This document shows positions 1-8,274 of a stretch of DNA of 64,000 bases, one piece after another. The position numbers were made by a program, and so were the translations under genes. The notes beneath the pieces were generated by a model. It saw nothing but the letters and a program-made list of their open reading frames with translations, had not been told where the DNA came from and searched no databases. Origin of the DNA: Corynebacterium glucuronolyticum DSM 44120. Lineage in GTDB: Bacteria; Actinomycetota; Actinomycetes; Mycobacteriales; Mycobacteriaceae. The DNA lies in assembly GCF_030440595.1 (NCBI RefSeq), contig NZ_CP047452.1, positions 1,178,001 to 1,242,000 of the forward strand, written 5' to 3'. Numbering within the stretch: position 1 is the stretch's first letter; each line of letters starts with the position of its first letter.

Positions 1-317
1 TAGCTCGTGTTGCAGAGCTCGTCCGTGAGGGCAAGCTCACGAACAAGCTCGGCCGCACTGCAATCGACGGCGTTCTCGTCGGCGAGGGCGACGTGGATGA
101 GGTTGTGGCTAAGCGTGGTCTCGAGGTCGTGCGCGATGACGCGGCGATTGAGAAGGCTGTCGATGAGGCAATCGCTGCCAACCCGGATATTGTCGAGAAG
201 TACCGAGCTGGCAACAAGAAGGTCACCGGCGCCATCGTTGGTGCAGTCATGAAGGCGACGAAGGGAAAGGCCGACCCGAAGACTGTCAACCAGCTCATCG
301 CCAAGAAGCTTTCCTAG
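1..317 (+). CDS. gatB: Aspartyl/glutamyl-tRNA amidotransferase subunit B, C-terminal fragment
   Basis: Only the last ~105 codons are in the window; the frame is open from base 3 and ends at the TAG at 315-317. The translated tail is the helical YqeY-like tRNA-binding domain that closes GatB, recognised by its [21 protein letters not shown] stretch and the ending [16 protein letters not shown]. GatB, with GatA and GatC, converts Glu-tRNA(Gln) to Gln-tRNA(Gln), and in many bacteria Asp-tRNA(Asn) to Asn-tRNA(Asn), in the cytoplasm. The window also carries gltX and a tRNA-Gln, which fits the indirect route of Gln-tRNA formation. A clear hairpin terminator follows 20 bases after the stop. The identification is firm; start and catalytic part lie outside. 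Confidence 0.95.
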   Translation, partial: ARVAELVREGKLTNKLGRTAIDGVLVGEGDVDEVVAKRGLEVVRDDAAIEKAVDEAIAANPDIVEKYRAGNKKVTGAIVGAVMKATKGKADPKTVNQLIAKKLS

Positions 318-337
318 GAGGAAAGCTACCGGCCCCG

Positions 338-368
338 AAATTCGCCTGCTTGTGCAGGCGAATTTTTG
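338..368 (+). terminator. Rho-independent terminator after gatB
   Basis: A perfect 12-bp stem (338-349 with 354-365), loop TTGT, ends in a run of T. It closes the gatB transcript and separates it from the YkvI-family gene. Confidence 0.9.
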
Positions 369-495
369 TGTTTTGGAGTGTTATCGTGTTTTGTCACGGT
401 TCGATTGCAATTTCCGCATAAAGCGCTGAAATCGTCGCAATCAACGCTCATTGGTGCATATTATGCGTGTGTAGCCCCACTAAAAAGGAGAACAC

Positions 496-1812
496 ATGAT
501 CAAACGTGCACTAGCAATGTCTATGGCCTTCCTCGGGGTGCTTGTGGGCGCAGGCTTCGCCTCGGGACAGGAGATCCTGCAATACTTCGGAGCTTTCGGG
601 CACTGGGGGATCGCAGCAGCAGTTATCTCCGGACTCATCATGATGATTTCCGGCATGGTCACGCTCCAGTTCGGCTCCTACTTTCAGTCGAAAGAACACA
701 TGCCAGTCGTGTCCTACATCGCCAGCCCGTTTCTTGCGAAGGTTTTTGACTATGCCATCATGCTCACCCTCTTCGCCACGGGTTTCGTCATGCTTGCGGG
801 CGCGGGCAGCAACCTCAACCAGCAATTCGGCTTGCCGACAATTGCAGGTTCTGTGCTCATGGTGGTGCTGGTCATTGCCGTTGGCTTCCTCGACGTAGAT
901 AAAGTATCCAACGTCATCGGTATCATCACGCCGTTTCTTCTCGTGTTCATGGTGATCATTTTTGCCAAATACGCTTTCAGTCCTACCGATTCCATCGCTG
1001 CTCTCGACGCACAGGCGGCGAGCGTCCAAGCGGGTCATCTTGTTCCGAACTGGTGGGTGTCGTCGGCAAACTATGTCGGCATGTGCCTCATGGTAGGGAT
1101 TTCCATGGCGCTCATCATGGGCGGCAACAGTGCAGATCCGAAGGCCGCTGGTCTAGGTGGCATCATCGGTGGCGCCCTTTACGGATTGTGCCTTCTGGGC
1201 CTCGTACTGTCGCTGTATTTCAACATCGGCGATGTCGGTTCTTTTGACATGCCAACGCTCGCCCTCGTTTCTCAGATTCATCCGGTGCTGGGGACCATCA
1301 TGGCGATCGTGATCTACGCGATGATTTTCAACACGGCCATTGCCATGTTCTACGCCTTGTCCAAGAGGTTGAGCGCCGAGAAGCCAGAGAATTTCCGTCG
1401 CTACATGATCGGCTCTACCCTTATTGGTTTTGTCTTTTCCTTCATTCCGTTTTCCACCCTCGTCTCCTGGTTGTATCCGCTGGTCGGCTACGTAGGCATC
1501 CTCCTTATTGTCACGCTTATCGTCTCGTGGGTAGCCACGCGGCCGGAGATAACGGAGGAAGGTTCCAGGCGTGAAAAAATCCGTCGCCTCGTGTCTCGTC
1601 GGCTCGATCCTCGCGCGCGCTTTACCTCCAAGCAACGCCGCAAGCTGCGCAATGAAGTGCGTGCTTCCAACGTGGAGGATAAAGAGTTGTACCGGGCTAT
1701 TGAACAAGAAGAGGCGGACCGCCTGGACTCGGATGATGATGTTGAGTTTTCCTCGGACGAGTATTTCAAAGAGCGCTATCCGGAGGAATACGCTGACGGC
1801 GAAAAGTCCTAA
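496..1812 (+). CDS. YkvI-family membrane transport protein
   Basis: A 438-residue polytopic membrane protein of the YkvI family, related to the amino acid/sodium symporter fold. The family mark is GVLVGAGFASGQE near residues 14-26 in the first membrane segment, followed by about ten hydrophobic segments to about residue 345. The last ~90 residues are highly charged (Arg/Lys-rich, then Glu/Asp-rich) and probably form a cytoplasmic tail, longer than in typical YkvI proteins. Start ATG 496 has a good ribosome binding site (AAAGGAG at -7). The substrate is not established for the family; branched-chain or other amino acids would be a guess from fold alone. The next gene begins 20 bases after the stop, so co-transcription is possible. 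Confidence 0.8.
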   Translation: MIKRALAMSMAFLGVLVGAGFASGQEILQYFGAFGHWGIAAAVISGLIMMISGMVTLQFGSYFQSKEHMPVVSYIASPFLAKVFDYAIMLTLFATGFVMLAGAGSNLNQQFGLPTIAGSVLMVVLVIAVGFLDVDKVSNVIGIITPFLLVFMVIIFAKYAFSPTDSIAALDAQAASVQAGHLVPNWWVSSANYVGMCLMVGISMALIMGGNSADPKAAGLGGIIGGALYGLCLLGLVLSLYFNIGDVGSFDMPTLALVSQIHPVLGTIMAIVIYAMIFNTAIAMFYALSKRLSAEKPENFRRYMIGSTLIGFVFSFIPFSTLVSWLYPLVGYVGILLIVTLIVSWVATRPEITEEGSRREKIRRLVSRRLDPRARFTSKQRRKLRNEVRASNVEDKELYRAIEQEEADRLDSDDDVEFSSDEYFKERYPEEYADGEKS

Positions 1813-1832
1813 CCGTGGTTACACTCGGAAAC

Positions 1833-2906
1833 ATGTATACTTCACGCTCTGACAGGTACGAATCAATGGAGTACAGACGCGTTGGTAACTCCGGTCTGAT
1901 GCTCCCCGCGATTTCCCTAGGTTTCTGGCACAACTTTGGCGACGATAAACCACGGGAGACTCAACGGGCGATTATGCGTCGGGCATTCGATCGCGGTGTC
2001 ACCCACTTCGATCTGGCAAACAACTACGGCCCGCCAGCGGGCGCAGCGGAGACGAACGTGGGGGAGATACTGCGGCAGGACTTCGCCTGTCACCGCGATG
2101 AACTGATTATTTCCTCCAAGGCTGGGTGGCGTATGCAGCCGGGGCCGTATGGTTTTGGTGGGTCGCGAAAGTATCTCATGGCATCACTCGACGCGTCGTT
2201 GAAGCGCCTCGGTGTGGACTACGTGGATATTTTCTACCATCACCGGCCGGACCCAGATACGCCACTGGAAGAGACAATGTACGCGCTGCGGGATATCGTT
2301 GCTTCTGGAAAGGCGCTCTATGTGGGGATCTCATCCTATTCAGCGGATCTGACTGCCGAGGCCGCAGAAATCATGCGGGAGGAAGGGTGTCCGCTGCTCA
2401 TCCACCAGCCAAGCTATTCCATCGTGAACCGGTGGGTGGAGGAGCCGGATGATAGCGGTGACAACCTTCTTACCTCCGCAGCTGACAACGGTCTCGGCGT
2501 GATCGCCTTTTCCCCGCTGGCGCAGGGGCTCCTCACTGATCGTTACCTCCACGGCATTCCCGAGGGATCCCGCGCAGCAAGTCACAAGTCCCTGAGCGAG
2601 GACATGCTGAGCGAGCGAAACCTAGACATGGTGCGAGCGTTGAAGGAGTTGGCGGACAAGCGTGGCCAAACCATTGCTCAGCTCGCTCTGGCGTGGGTGC
2701 TGCGCAAGCAGGGAGACTACGGAGAGAAGACTGTGACGAGTGCGCTCATCGGAGCCTCCTCCGTTGAGCAGCTCGACCAGAACCTGGATGCGCTCACGAA
2801 TCTGGCATTTAGCCAGGAAGAACTTGACACCATTGACAGGGTTACGAGTGATGCCGGCATCAACATCTGGGGTGGGGCGACCCGATCAAAGTCAGCGGAC
2901 GATTAA
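1833..2906 (+). CDS. Aldo/keto reductase, YghZ-type (L-glyceraldehyde 3-phosphate reductase family)
   Basis: A cytoplasmic NADPH-dependent (beta/alpha)8 reductase of 357 residues. The N-terminal region (SLGFWHNFG near residue 30) closely follows E. coli YghZ, and the family tetrad is visible: Asp60 and Tyr65 in DLANNYGPP, Lys in SSKAGW and His in FYHHRPD. I chose ATG 1833 because the residues before MEYRRVGNSGL line up with the N terminus of YghZ; a GTG at 1815 and an ATG at 1866 are alternatives. By homology it would reduce L-glyceraldehyde 3-phosphate or methylglyoxal-like aldehydes; the true substrate here is inferred. Its stop codon lies inside an 11-bp tandem repeat, reported separately. 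Confidence 0.88.
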   Translation: MYTSRSDRYESMEYRRVGNSGLMLPAISLGFWHNFGDDKPRETQRAIMRRAFDRGVTHFDLANNYGPPAGAAETNVGEILRQDFACHRDELIISSKAGWRMQPGPYGFGGSRKYLMASLDASLKRLGVDYVDIFYHHRPDPDTPLEETMYALRDIVASGKALYVGISSYSADLTAEAAEIMREEGCPLLIHQPSYSIVNRWVEEPDDSGDNLLTSAADNGLGVIAFSPLAQGLLTDRYLHGIPEGSRAASHKSLSEDMLSERNLDMVRALKELADKRGQTIAQLALAWVLRKQGDYGEKTVTSALIGASSVEQLDQNLDALTNLAFSQEELDTIDRVTSDAGINIWGGATRSKSADD

Positions 2907-2933
2907 CGGTCGACTAACGGAAGACTAACAAGG
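2901..2933. repeat. Three tandem 11-bp units (GA-YTAAC type)
   Basis: Three consecutive 11-mers, GATTAACGGTC, GACTAACGGAA and GACTAACAAGG, run from 2901 to 2933 and include the stop codon of the aldo/keto reductase. The TAAC core recurs at exactly 11-bp spacing (2903, 2914, 2925). It may be a small tandem duplication or a protein-binding array. Confidence 0.7.
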
Positions 2934-2934
2934 C

Positions 2935-2971
2935 CGAAGAAAAGCCCCGGGGTTCACACAACTCCGGGGCT
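2935..2971 (-). terminator. Terminator for lysE (minus strand)
   Basis: Stem 2943-2950 with 2964-2971 (AGCCCCGG / CCGGGGCT). Read on the minus strand it is followed by CTTTTCTTC, so it best serves lysE; read on the plus strand the T-run is poor. Confidence 0.75.
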
Positions 2972-3027
2972 GTGTCGTGTCGTCCCGTTGTGTTGTTCCG
3001 TCGTTTTGACCGTCGTGCTGTCTGCCG

Positions 3028-3756
3028 CTACATGAAAAGGACACGGAAAGCCATGAAAACCATGAACAAACCGATGCCAGAGTTGATACAACGCCAGACT
3101 TTGGGGCTCGATAAAGGCTTTGACAGCGCTGCGGCACCGTAGCCAAAGGCTGGGAACCAAACAAGCGAAGCAGCCATTGTTCCGAGGAGGAATGCCCACT
3201 TATCCGGGCCGTAACTGGAAGAAATCGACCCGATGACGACGAAGAGGTCGACCCACGCAGCCGGGTTGATAACACTGACCACGAATGCAGCGACTGCGGG
3301 CCCCTTAATTTCCTGGGGTATATGGAAAGTGCGGCGGTGAGTTTTCTCCTTCACCGTCGTCGCTGTCTCCATGACCGTCGCTGTGGCCATCGTCGTTCCT
3401 GCGGTGGTCGATGATACGTCCGGCAGCTCCTCCTCATGCGGTTTGGTCTCAGAGACGGTCTCGGTCGCCAGCGTCTTGGGGTGGATGGCATCGCGGAAGC
3501 ATGTGTACGCGAACCATAGGAGGTAGAGGAACCCTGCGTAGCGGAGGATCTCCAATACGATGGGAGCCTTCTGTAAAATCACACCGACACCTACACCGCT
3601 AAGCGCAATAAGCGTGATGTCGCACAGCGCACACACGGAGATAACCAGGGTGATGGCCTGGCGCCGCAGCCCGTACTTCAAAATGAGCGCGTTCTGGGGC
3701 CCGAGTGCCAAGATTAGGGAAAGGTTAAATAGCAATCCAGCAAAGAAAACGTTCAC
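3028..3756 (-). CDS. lysE: LysE-family basic amino acid exporter
   Basis: A 242-residue inner-membrane exporter of the LysE superfamily, in Corynebacterium the L-lysine/L-arginine efflux carrier. The family mark LALGPQNALILKYGL is near the N terminus. Five to six hydrophobic segments surround a hydrophilic loop rich in Thr/Val/Glu (about residues 85-135). The C-terminal half holds the conserved INPAAWVDLFVVIG and ends with AALSKPLSSPKVWRCIN, as in C. glutamicum LysE. The open frame extends to ATG 3813, but that would leave almost no space to lysG; GTG 3756 (VNVFFAGLLF) matches the family N terminus and leaves a ~96-bp divergent intergenic region. It is divergent from lysG, whose product is expected to activate it when intracellular lysine, arginine or histidine rises. 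Confidence 0.9.
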   Translation of the reverse strand: MNVFFAGLLFNLSLILALGPQNALILKYGLRRQAITLVISVCALCDITLIALSGVGVGVILQKAPIVLEILRYAGFLYLLWFAYTCFRDAIHPKTLATETVSETKPHEEELPDVSSTTAGTTMATATVMETATTVKEKTHRRTFHIPQEIKGPAVAAFVVSVINPAAWVDLFVVIGSISSSYGPDKWAFLLGTMAASLVWFPAFGYGAAALSKPLSSPKVWRCINSGIGLFMVFMAFRVLFM

Positions 3757-3852
3757 ATACTTATTGTGAGTCAGCAACACACATAAGTAAAATGATAAAT
3801 TCTCGGGTACCATAAAAGTAGCTTAACCTACGTGGGAGAATGTGGAGCAGTA
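3757..3852. promoter_or_regulatory. lysE-lysG divergent intergenic region (expected LysG operator)
   Basis: This 96-bp AT-richer gap separates divergent lysE and lysG. In C. glutamicum LysG binds such a region and activates lysE with basic amino acids as co-inducers. No operator was defined base by base here; the role is inferred from the arrangement. Confidence 0.55.
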
Positions 3853-4737
3853 ATGAAACTTGAGCAAATGGAAACCCTCTTGGCGATCATCGACGAGGGG
3901 AGTTTCGAACGTGCCGCTACCGCGCTCGGGATTAGTGCGCCGGCTGTGAGTCAACGTATTAAGGCCCTCGAGCACAGTACCGGCAGGGTACTGGTGCGCA
4001 GGGAAACCCCGGTCTCCCCAACGGAGGCAGGCGAGGTAATTGCACAAGCTGCGCGGCGTGTGGCCTTGTTGCAGGCGGAGACCGAAGCAGCACTTGATCG
4101 GCGCCTGGCGAGCGTCCCCCTCAACGTGGCGATCAACGCCGATTCCCTCGCTACGTGGTTTCCGCCGGTGCTCCGTGAAGTAGCTCAGTGGGATTCAGCC
4201 TCCATTATGATGCGCTTGGAAGATGAGTCGCACTCGCTAGAACTCCTGCGCAGCGGTGATTGTCTTGGGGCTGTCACGCGCGAGTCCAAACCGGTCTCCG
4301 GGTGTGATTCCGTGCTTCTCGGCACGATGCACTACGTGGCCGTGGCGGCCCCCTGGCTGGCAGAGAAGTATACCCAGGACGGGGCCATTGATTGGGCACG
4401 CATACCTGCACTCCGTTTCGGACCCAGGGATTATCTGCAAGATCGTGATCTTGTTGGACGGCTTGATAATCCGCCGAAGCATCGGCGCGTGTCCGTAGTG
4501 CCGTCGATGGAGGCTTTTTTGCACTCCATCGAGGCCGGTTTGGGGTGGGCTATCGTAGTGGATACGCAGGCTAAGGAGATGATCGGGAAGGGGGTTGCTG
4601 TGTGGCTTGATAATCAGGTGATTAGCGCAGATTTGTACTGGCAACACTGGCGCCTTGAGTCGCCCCTTCTTGAGCTCCTCACCTCTGCTGTAACCCGCGC
4701 CGCTCGTGCCAATATCCCGCCGCGTCCGTCGCTCTAG
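3853..4737 (+). CDS. lysG: LysG, LysR-type activator of lysE (ArgP/IciA family)
   Basis: A 294-residue LysR-type regulator of the ArgP/IciA branch. An N-terminal winged helix-turn-helix (residues ~1-60) contains LAIIDEGSFERAATALGISAPAVSQRIKALE. The effector domain follows; its short first linker and final TRAARANIPPRPSL tail are as in LysG. ATG 3853 was preferred over an upstream GTG because it has GGAG at the right distance. It is divergent from lysE and should act as its lysine-sensing activator. Its TAG stop shares the palindrome CTAG with the TAG stop of the convergent broken gene on the other strand, so the two frames overlap by two bases with no terminator between them. Confidence 0.92.
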   Translation: MKLEQMETLLAIIDEGSFERAATALGISAPAVSQRIKALEHSTGRVLVRRETPVSPTEAGEVIAQAARRVALLQAETEAALDRRLASVPLNVAINADSLATWFPPVLREVAQWDSASIMMRLEDESHSLELLRSGDCLGAVTRESKPVSGCDSVLLGTMHYVAVAAPWLAEKYTQDGAIDWARIPALRFGPRDYLQDRDLVGRLDNPPKHRRVSVVPSMEAFLHSIEAGLGWAIVVDTQAKEMIGKGVAVWLDNQVISADLYWQHWRLESPLLELLTSAVTRAARANIPPRPSL

Positions 4738-5843
4738 TGATCCCAGCCGAAGAATTCAGACTGCCAAGTTTCGGGATTTTTGACTCTTTCCGATTCTGCG
4801 ATCTCTCCGGGAAGAGACGTTCCCGGAGTGAAAGGCGAGCCACCTAACTCCTCTCGGTGGTGCGGCGTGACGAGGCCAGAAAGGTCTGGTCCAACGGGCA
4901 CAATTTGGGAGGGGCTAATTTCCTTGTGCACGATGTAGTAATGCTGCTTCATCTCTGTGAAGTCGCACGTGTCGCCGAATCCTGGTGTCTGGAAGAGGTC
5001 GCGGAGGTAGCCCCACAGGTTCGGCATCTCAGTGATCTTGTTTCTGCTGGCTTTGAAATGACAGTGGTACACGGCATCGAAGCGAATCAACGTGGTAAAT
5101 AGGCGAATATCGCCTTCAGTGATGTGGCTTCCCATGAGGTAGCGTCGGTGTGCGAGGCGCTCTTCCAGCCAATCGAGGGCCGTTCAGAGGCGGTGGTAGG
5201 CATCCTCGTAGGCTCCCTGGCTCGTGGCGAAGCCGCGCCGGTAGACACCATTGTTCACCTCAGTGAGGATGCGTTTCATCACCGGTTTCATTTCTTCCCG
5301 GAGTTCAGCCGGATAGAGGTCGGGTGCGTCCTCGTGGTGGAACTGCCTCCATTGCTGCCCAAAATCGATGGTGATGTCGGAATACTTGTTCGTCACCACC
5401 TTGCCAGTGGACACTTCAACGATAGCGGGCACAGTGATGCCATGGGGGTACTCGGGGTAGCGCGCGAAGTAGGCGTCCTGAAGCCGGGGGATCCCTAGAA
5501 CAGGATCAACGCCCCCTGGATCAAGGTCGAAGGTCCACGAGCGCTTGTCGTGCGTGGGACCCGCCAATCCGAGAGAGATTGCATCTTCCAGGCCGTAAAG
5601 CCTGCGGGCAATAATAGTGCGGTGCGCCCATGGGCAGGCGCGGGCAGCGATGAGACGGTAGCGATCCTTTTCCACTGGCCAAACAAACGATCTGTCATCT
5701 GTTTGCTGTGGTGCAGATCCTGGTTCTAGATCGGCGACTATGCGGTCGTCAATGTAGTTGGTGTCGCGTACAAACTCGCCTTTGTCGTTGTTCGTGCGGT
5801 TTTCAGCGTCGCCCGCCCAGTCAGTATCTTTCGTCTTCGTCAT
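4734..5843 (-). pseudogene. Glutathionyl-hydroquinone reductase-like gene (xi-class GST) interrupted by in-frame TGA
   Basis: The reading frame encodes a ~369-residue xi-class glutathione S-transferase homologue (YqjG/ECM4 family). These enzymes reduce glutathionyl- (or in actinobacteria probably mycothiolyl-) hydroquinones through a catalytic Cys. The thioredoxin-like half has Cys70 in RACPWAHR, and the helical half includes LDWLEERLAHRRYLMGSHIT. An in-frame TGA at 5186-5184 (codon 220) cuts it between AYHRL and TALDWLEERL. Sequence on both sides keeps the same frame and reads as intact family sequence, so this is one nonsense change; family proteins usually have an aromatic residue there. 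An internal ATG at 5135 could restart only the C-terminal part. The truncated 219-residue product would lack most of the helical domain and is probably inactive. Start ATG 5843 is followed by TKTKDTDW. Confidence 0.82.
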
Positions 5844-5933
5844 GCAATCTAGTGTACGCATCAACAAAAGGTGACGGCGCGCCCGGAATGCGAAAACCGA
5901 CAAGGTGGCATGTTCGTCCTTTAGGCTAGGGGC

Positions 5934-6830
5934 GTGGATAAGTTCAACACGCCAGATAAAGCAAGCCCCGTCGATTTCGATTCTGAGATCCCCACCTACA
6001 CCGGCACCGCCGAGGGGAAAACCGAGGTTTTTGGTTCGCCTGATAGCCAGAAGACGACGGCTTTTAGTCGTCCAGGGCGTGCGAAGCCACAGGTTATTAG
6101 CCCCACGCCGAATGAAAACGCGGCAACTGCCGTGTTCTCGGCTTCAGAGTCGCCGGACGCAGATTTTGCGCCGACCGTGTCTACTCCGGCACCGAGTGCC
6201 CCAAGCCTCGCCACGGCGATTTCTACGCCCGCCACGACGGTAGCAGATTCCACTACAGGCTCCTCTTATAGGCTTGGTCCTGCAGTGGAGGAGCCTGGAG
6301 AAGAGATCGCCGATTCCCGTCGCGGGACAATCGACTTCGGTCTCCTGCTCCTTCGGCTCGCCTTTGGTGGCTTTCTCGTCTTTGAAGCGATAAAGGTGTT
6401 CTTCAATCTCGGAGATGGGGGAGGCCTCGCTGGTATGAAGGACGCGTTCGCTTCCTACAGCATTCCCACGGTTCTGGCCATCGCCGTCCCCGCGATCGAG
6501 CTCACCGCAGGAGTCTTCCTTGTTCTCGGCCTTCTGACACCTGTCGCTGCGGCGCTGGCGCTCGTGGCAACGGGGTTTAACGCCCTTCACATGTTTGTTC
6601 AGAATGACACAACGAGCCTGTTCTCGGTGTCGCCGGCGGTAACACTTGCAGTCCTTCTCCTAGGTATCGCCCTCGCATTGCAGTTCACCGGGCCGGGGAA
6701 GATCGCCTTAGATTTCTCCCGGAGTTGGGCACGGAGACCACGTGCCTCCAGCTGGATCTGGTTCATCCTTGGAATCGTCGGCGCCGGCGCGCTCTGGTGG
6801 TTCGGTGCAGGAATTAACCCGTTGGCCTAG
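5934..6830 (+). CDS. DoxX-family membrane protein with long disordered N terminus
   Basis: 298 residues from GTG 5934. Residues 1-~125 are low-complexity (Pro/Thr/Ser/Ala) with no hydrophobic segment. A DoxX-type four-helix membrane domain follows (about 130-265: LLLLRLAFGGFLVFEAIKVFF, then IPTVLAIAVPAIELTAGVFLVLGLLTPVAA), and a further C-terminal membrane segment lies near 275-295. DoxX proteins are small quinone-related or redox-associated membrane subunits; in mycobacteria one partners with a thiosulfate sulfurtransferase and superoxide dismutase. Nothing in the neighbourhood points to a specific partner. The long N terminus is probably cytoplasmic. A strong terminator follows directly. 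Confidence 0.8.
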   Translation: MDKFNTPDKASPVDFDSEIPTYTGTAEGKTEVFGSPDSQKTTAFSRPGRAKPQVISPTPNENAATAVFSASESPDADFAPTVSTPAPSAPSLATAISTPATTVADSTTGSSYRLGPAVEEPGEEIADSRRGTIDFGLLLLRLAFGGFLVFEAIKVFFNLGDGGGLAGMKDAFASYSIPTVLAIAVPAIELTAGVFLVLGLLTPVAAALALVATGFNALHMFVQNDTTSLFSVSPAVTLAVLLLGIALALQFTGPGKIALDFSRSWARRPRASSWIWFILGIVGAGALWWFGAGINPLA

Positions 6831-6836
6831 CAGCAT

Positions 6837-8183
6837 TCATCGCCCCGCCTCGGCGGGGCTTTTTCGTGCGGACGTTACAGGGAGGTGTTGACAGGCGAGA
6901 GCATAGAGCGCCAACACAGCTAGGGCGAGCCAGACGTAGTCCGAGACTAAGAAGGTTTTCCACCAGGAAAGAGCATAGAGGTCAATGGCATCGCCGAACC
7001 ACCATTTGGGAGGATTCGTCACCATGAGCAGAGTCCACATCCCCAGGACGAAGCCGAGGGCACGTGGCCTGCCAAAAACCGTGTACCACCGCCAAGCGAA
7101 GACGGGGATGAAAATGGCGACCCAGACCCAGTGATGTGACCAGGAAATCGGCGAAATGAGCAGCATGAGAATCGCATTGCAGAGCCAAGCGTCCACGTCT
7201 AGACCACGGCGGACGAGGGCGACCATCAGCCAGCCGACAAGTCCGATAGCCGCAAAGGACAGCACGAGCCACGTCACGTTGAGGAGCCCCGAATGAGCGT
7301 TCAGTGCGTCCTCAGAAGTGAACCACCGCATGATCATGCCCTTAAACGAGGAGTTGGACTGGTACGCAGTGTTTACGCCCGCGTCCTGACCGGAACCGAG
7401 CCCTAACAGGGTGGAGGAAAAGTACTCCACAGTCACATCCCAGCGAACGGCGGCCGCAATAAGCGTCGCAAGGATTGTCGAGGCGAAGCTGACAAGGATT
7501 GCGCGAATGTTCCGGTTCAGCAAGAAGAAGAAAAGCATGACGAGGGGTGTAAGCTTGATTGCCACAGCGATGCCGATGAGCGTTCCCTGGGGAAGAAACC
7601 TCCGTCGGGGGACAAGATCAAGTACAACGAGTCCCATGATGATGATGTTGATCTGTGCAAACGACGAGTTGAGGACGATGGGCTCCAACAACATGACCGC
7701 CGGCCACGTCACTGCCACAAGGACGTGCTGTGTAGTCGTCGACGTGCCAGCCGGAGTGAGAATAGCTCGAGCGACAAGATGCAGGCAGGTAAGCAACAAC
7801 AAAGCGGAGGACGCGATCATGATATCGCCGGCTAGCTTCACGCCGAGCAAGGCCAACGGAACCATGACCAAGGCGCCAAACGGGGGATAGATAAACGGCA
7901 GCAGAACTGTTCCCACTTGCATCGGCTGGGAATATACCTCACCACCACGGATGAACGTCCGCACACCTTCGATATAGATAGCCATATCAATGGGTTCATC
8001 GTTCATCCGAACCTGCTGCCACAGCACTGCGAGCCCAGCGACAAGCCCCACGGTGATGAGAGCCGTGGGGTAAAGGGCTAATCCTTTATCCGCTCCATTC
8101 CTGGTCGCCACTCCCTGGTTCGGTTCACGCCTGTCAGGCACGTGCCTATCTGCGTTGTGCCCGTCCGCCACTTGTTTTTGCAT
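6837..8183 (-). CDS. GT87-family alpha-1,2-mannosyltransferase-like membrane glycosyltransferase
   Basis: A 448-residue GT-C type glycosyltransferase (GT87, DUF2029). After a hydrophilic N terminus come about ten membrane segments. The first extracytoplasmic loop begins NDEPIDMAIYIEGVRTFIRGG and holds the acidic residues expected of polyprenyl-phosphate-mannose-dependent enzymes; the FIYPPFGAL motif follows. Family members in Corynebacteriales add alpha-1,2-mannose branches to lipomannan/lipoarabinomannan or act in PIM synthesis at the outer face of the membrane; which reaction applies here cannot be read from sequence. ATG 8183 was chosen over the upstream ATG 8219. Its 3' end overlaps the DoxX terminator. 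Upstream lies ilvD in the same orientation, ~90 bp away. Confidence 0.8.
   Translation of the reverse strand: MQKQVADGHNADRHVPDRREPNQGVATRNGADKGLALYPTALITVGLVAGLAVLWQQVRMNDEPIDMAIYIEGVRTFIRGGEVYSQPMQVGTVLLPFIYPPFGALVMVPLALLGVKLAGDIMIASSALLLLTCLHLVARAILTPAGTSTTTQHVLVAVTWPAVMLLEPIVLNSSFAQINIIIMGLVVLDLVPRRRFLPQGTLIGIAVAIKLTPLVMLFFFLLNRNIRAILVSFASTILATLIAAAVRWDVTVEYFSSTLLGLGSGQDAGVNTAYQSNSSFKGMIMRWFTSEDALNAHSGLLNVTWLVLSFAAIGLVGWLMVALVRRGLDVDAWLCNAILMLLISPISWSHHWVWVAIFIPVFAWRWYTVFGRPRALGFVLGMWTLLMVTNPPKWWFGDAIDLYALSWWKTFLVSDYVWLALAVLALYALACQHLPVTSARKSPAEAGR
6842..6866 (+). terminator. Terminator after DoxX gene, lying inside the 3' end of the convergent gene
   Basis: Perfect 8-bp stem GCCCCGCC/GGCGGGGC (6842-6859) followed by TTTTT. 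It terminates the plus-strand DoxX transcript. The same bases are coding on the minus strand, giving the last residues (PAEAGR) of the GT87 protein. Confidence 0.9.
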
Positions 8184-8274
8184 GCGCACCTTTCGTCTCG
8201 ACTCACTCCATAATCGCACACGCGCACAGAAAGGCGGGCATGTGCCGGGATTACAGTGCGTTCATGAGCCGGGA

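Noticed and set aside
3757..3813. Longer LysE starting at ATG 3813
   Set aside because: The extra 19 residues do not match the family, and the start would sit 40 bp from the lysG ATG, leaving no room for the shared control region.
5184..5186. In-frame TGA as a selenocysteine codon
   Set aside because: No selenocysteine-insertion-type hairpin was seen directly after it, the position is not a catalytic Cys site (that is Cys70), and the family normally has an aromatic residue there. A nonsense mutation or sequencing error is simpler.
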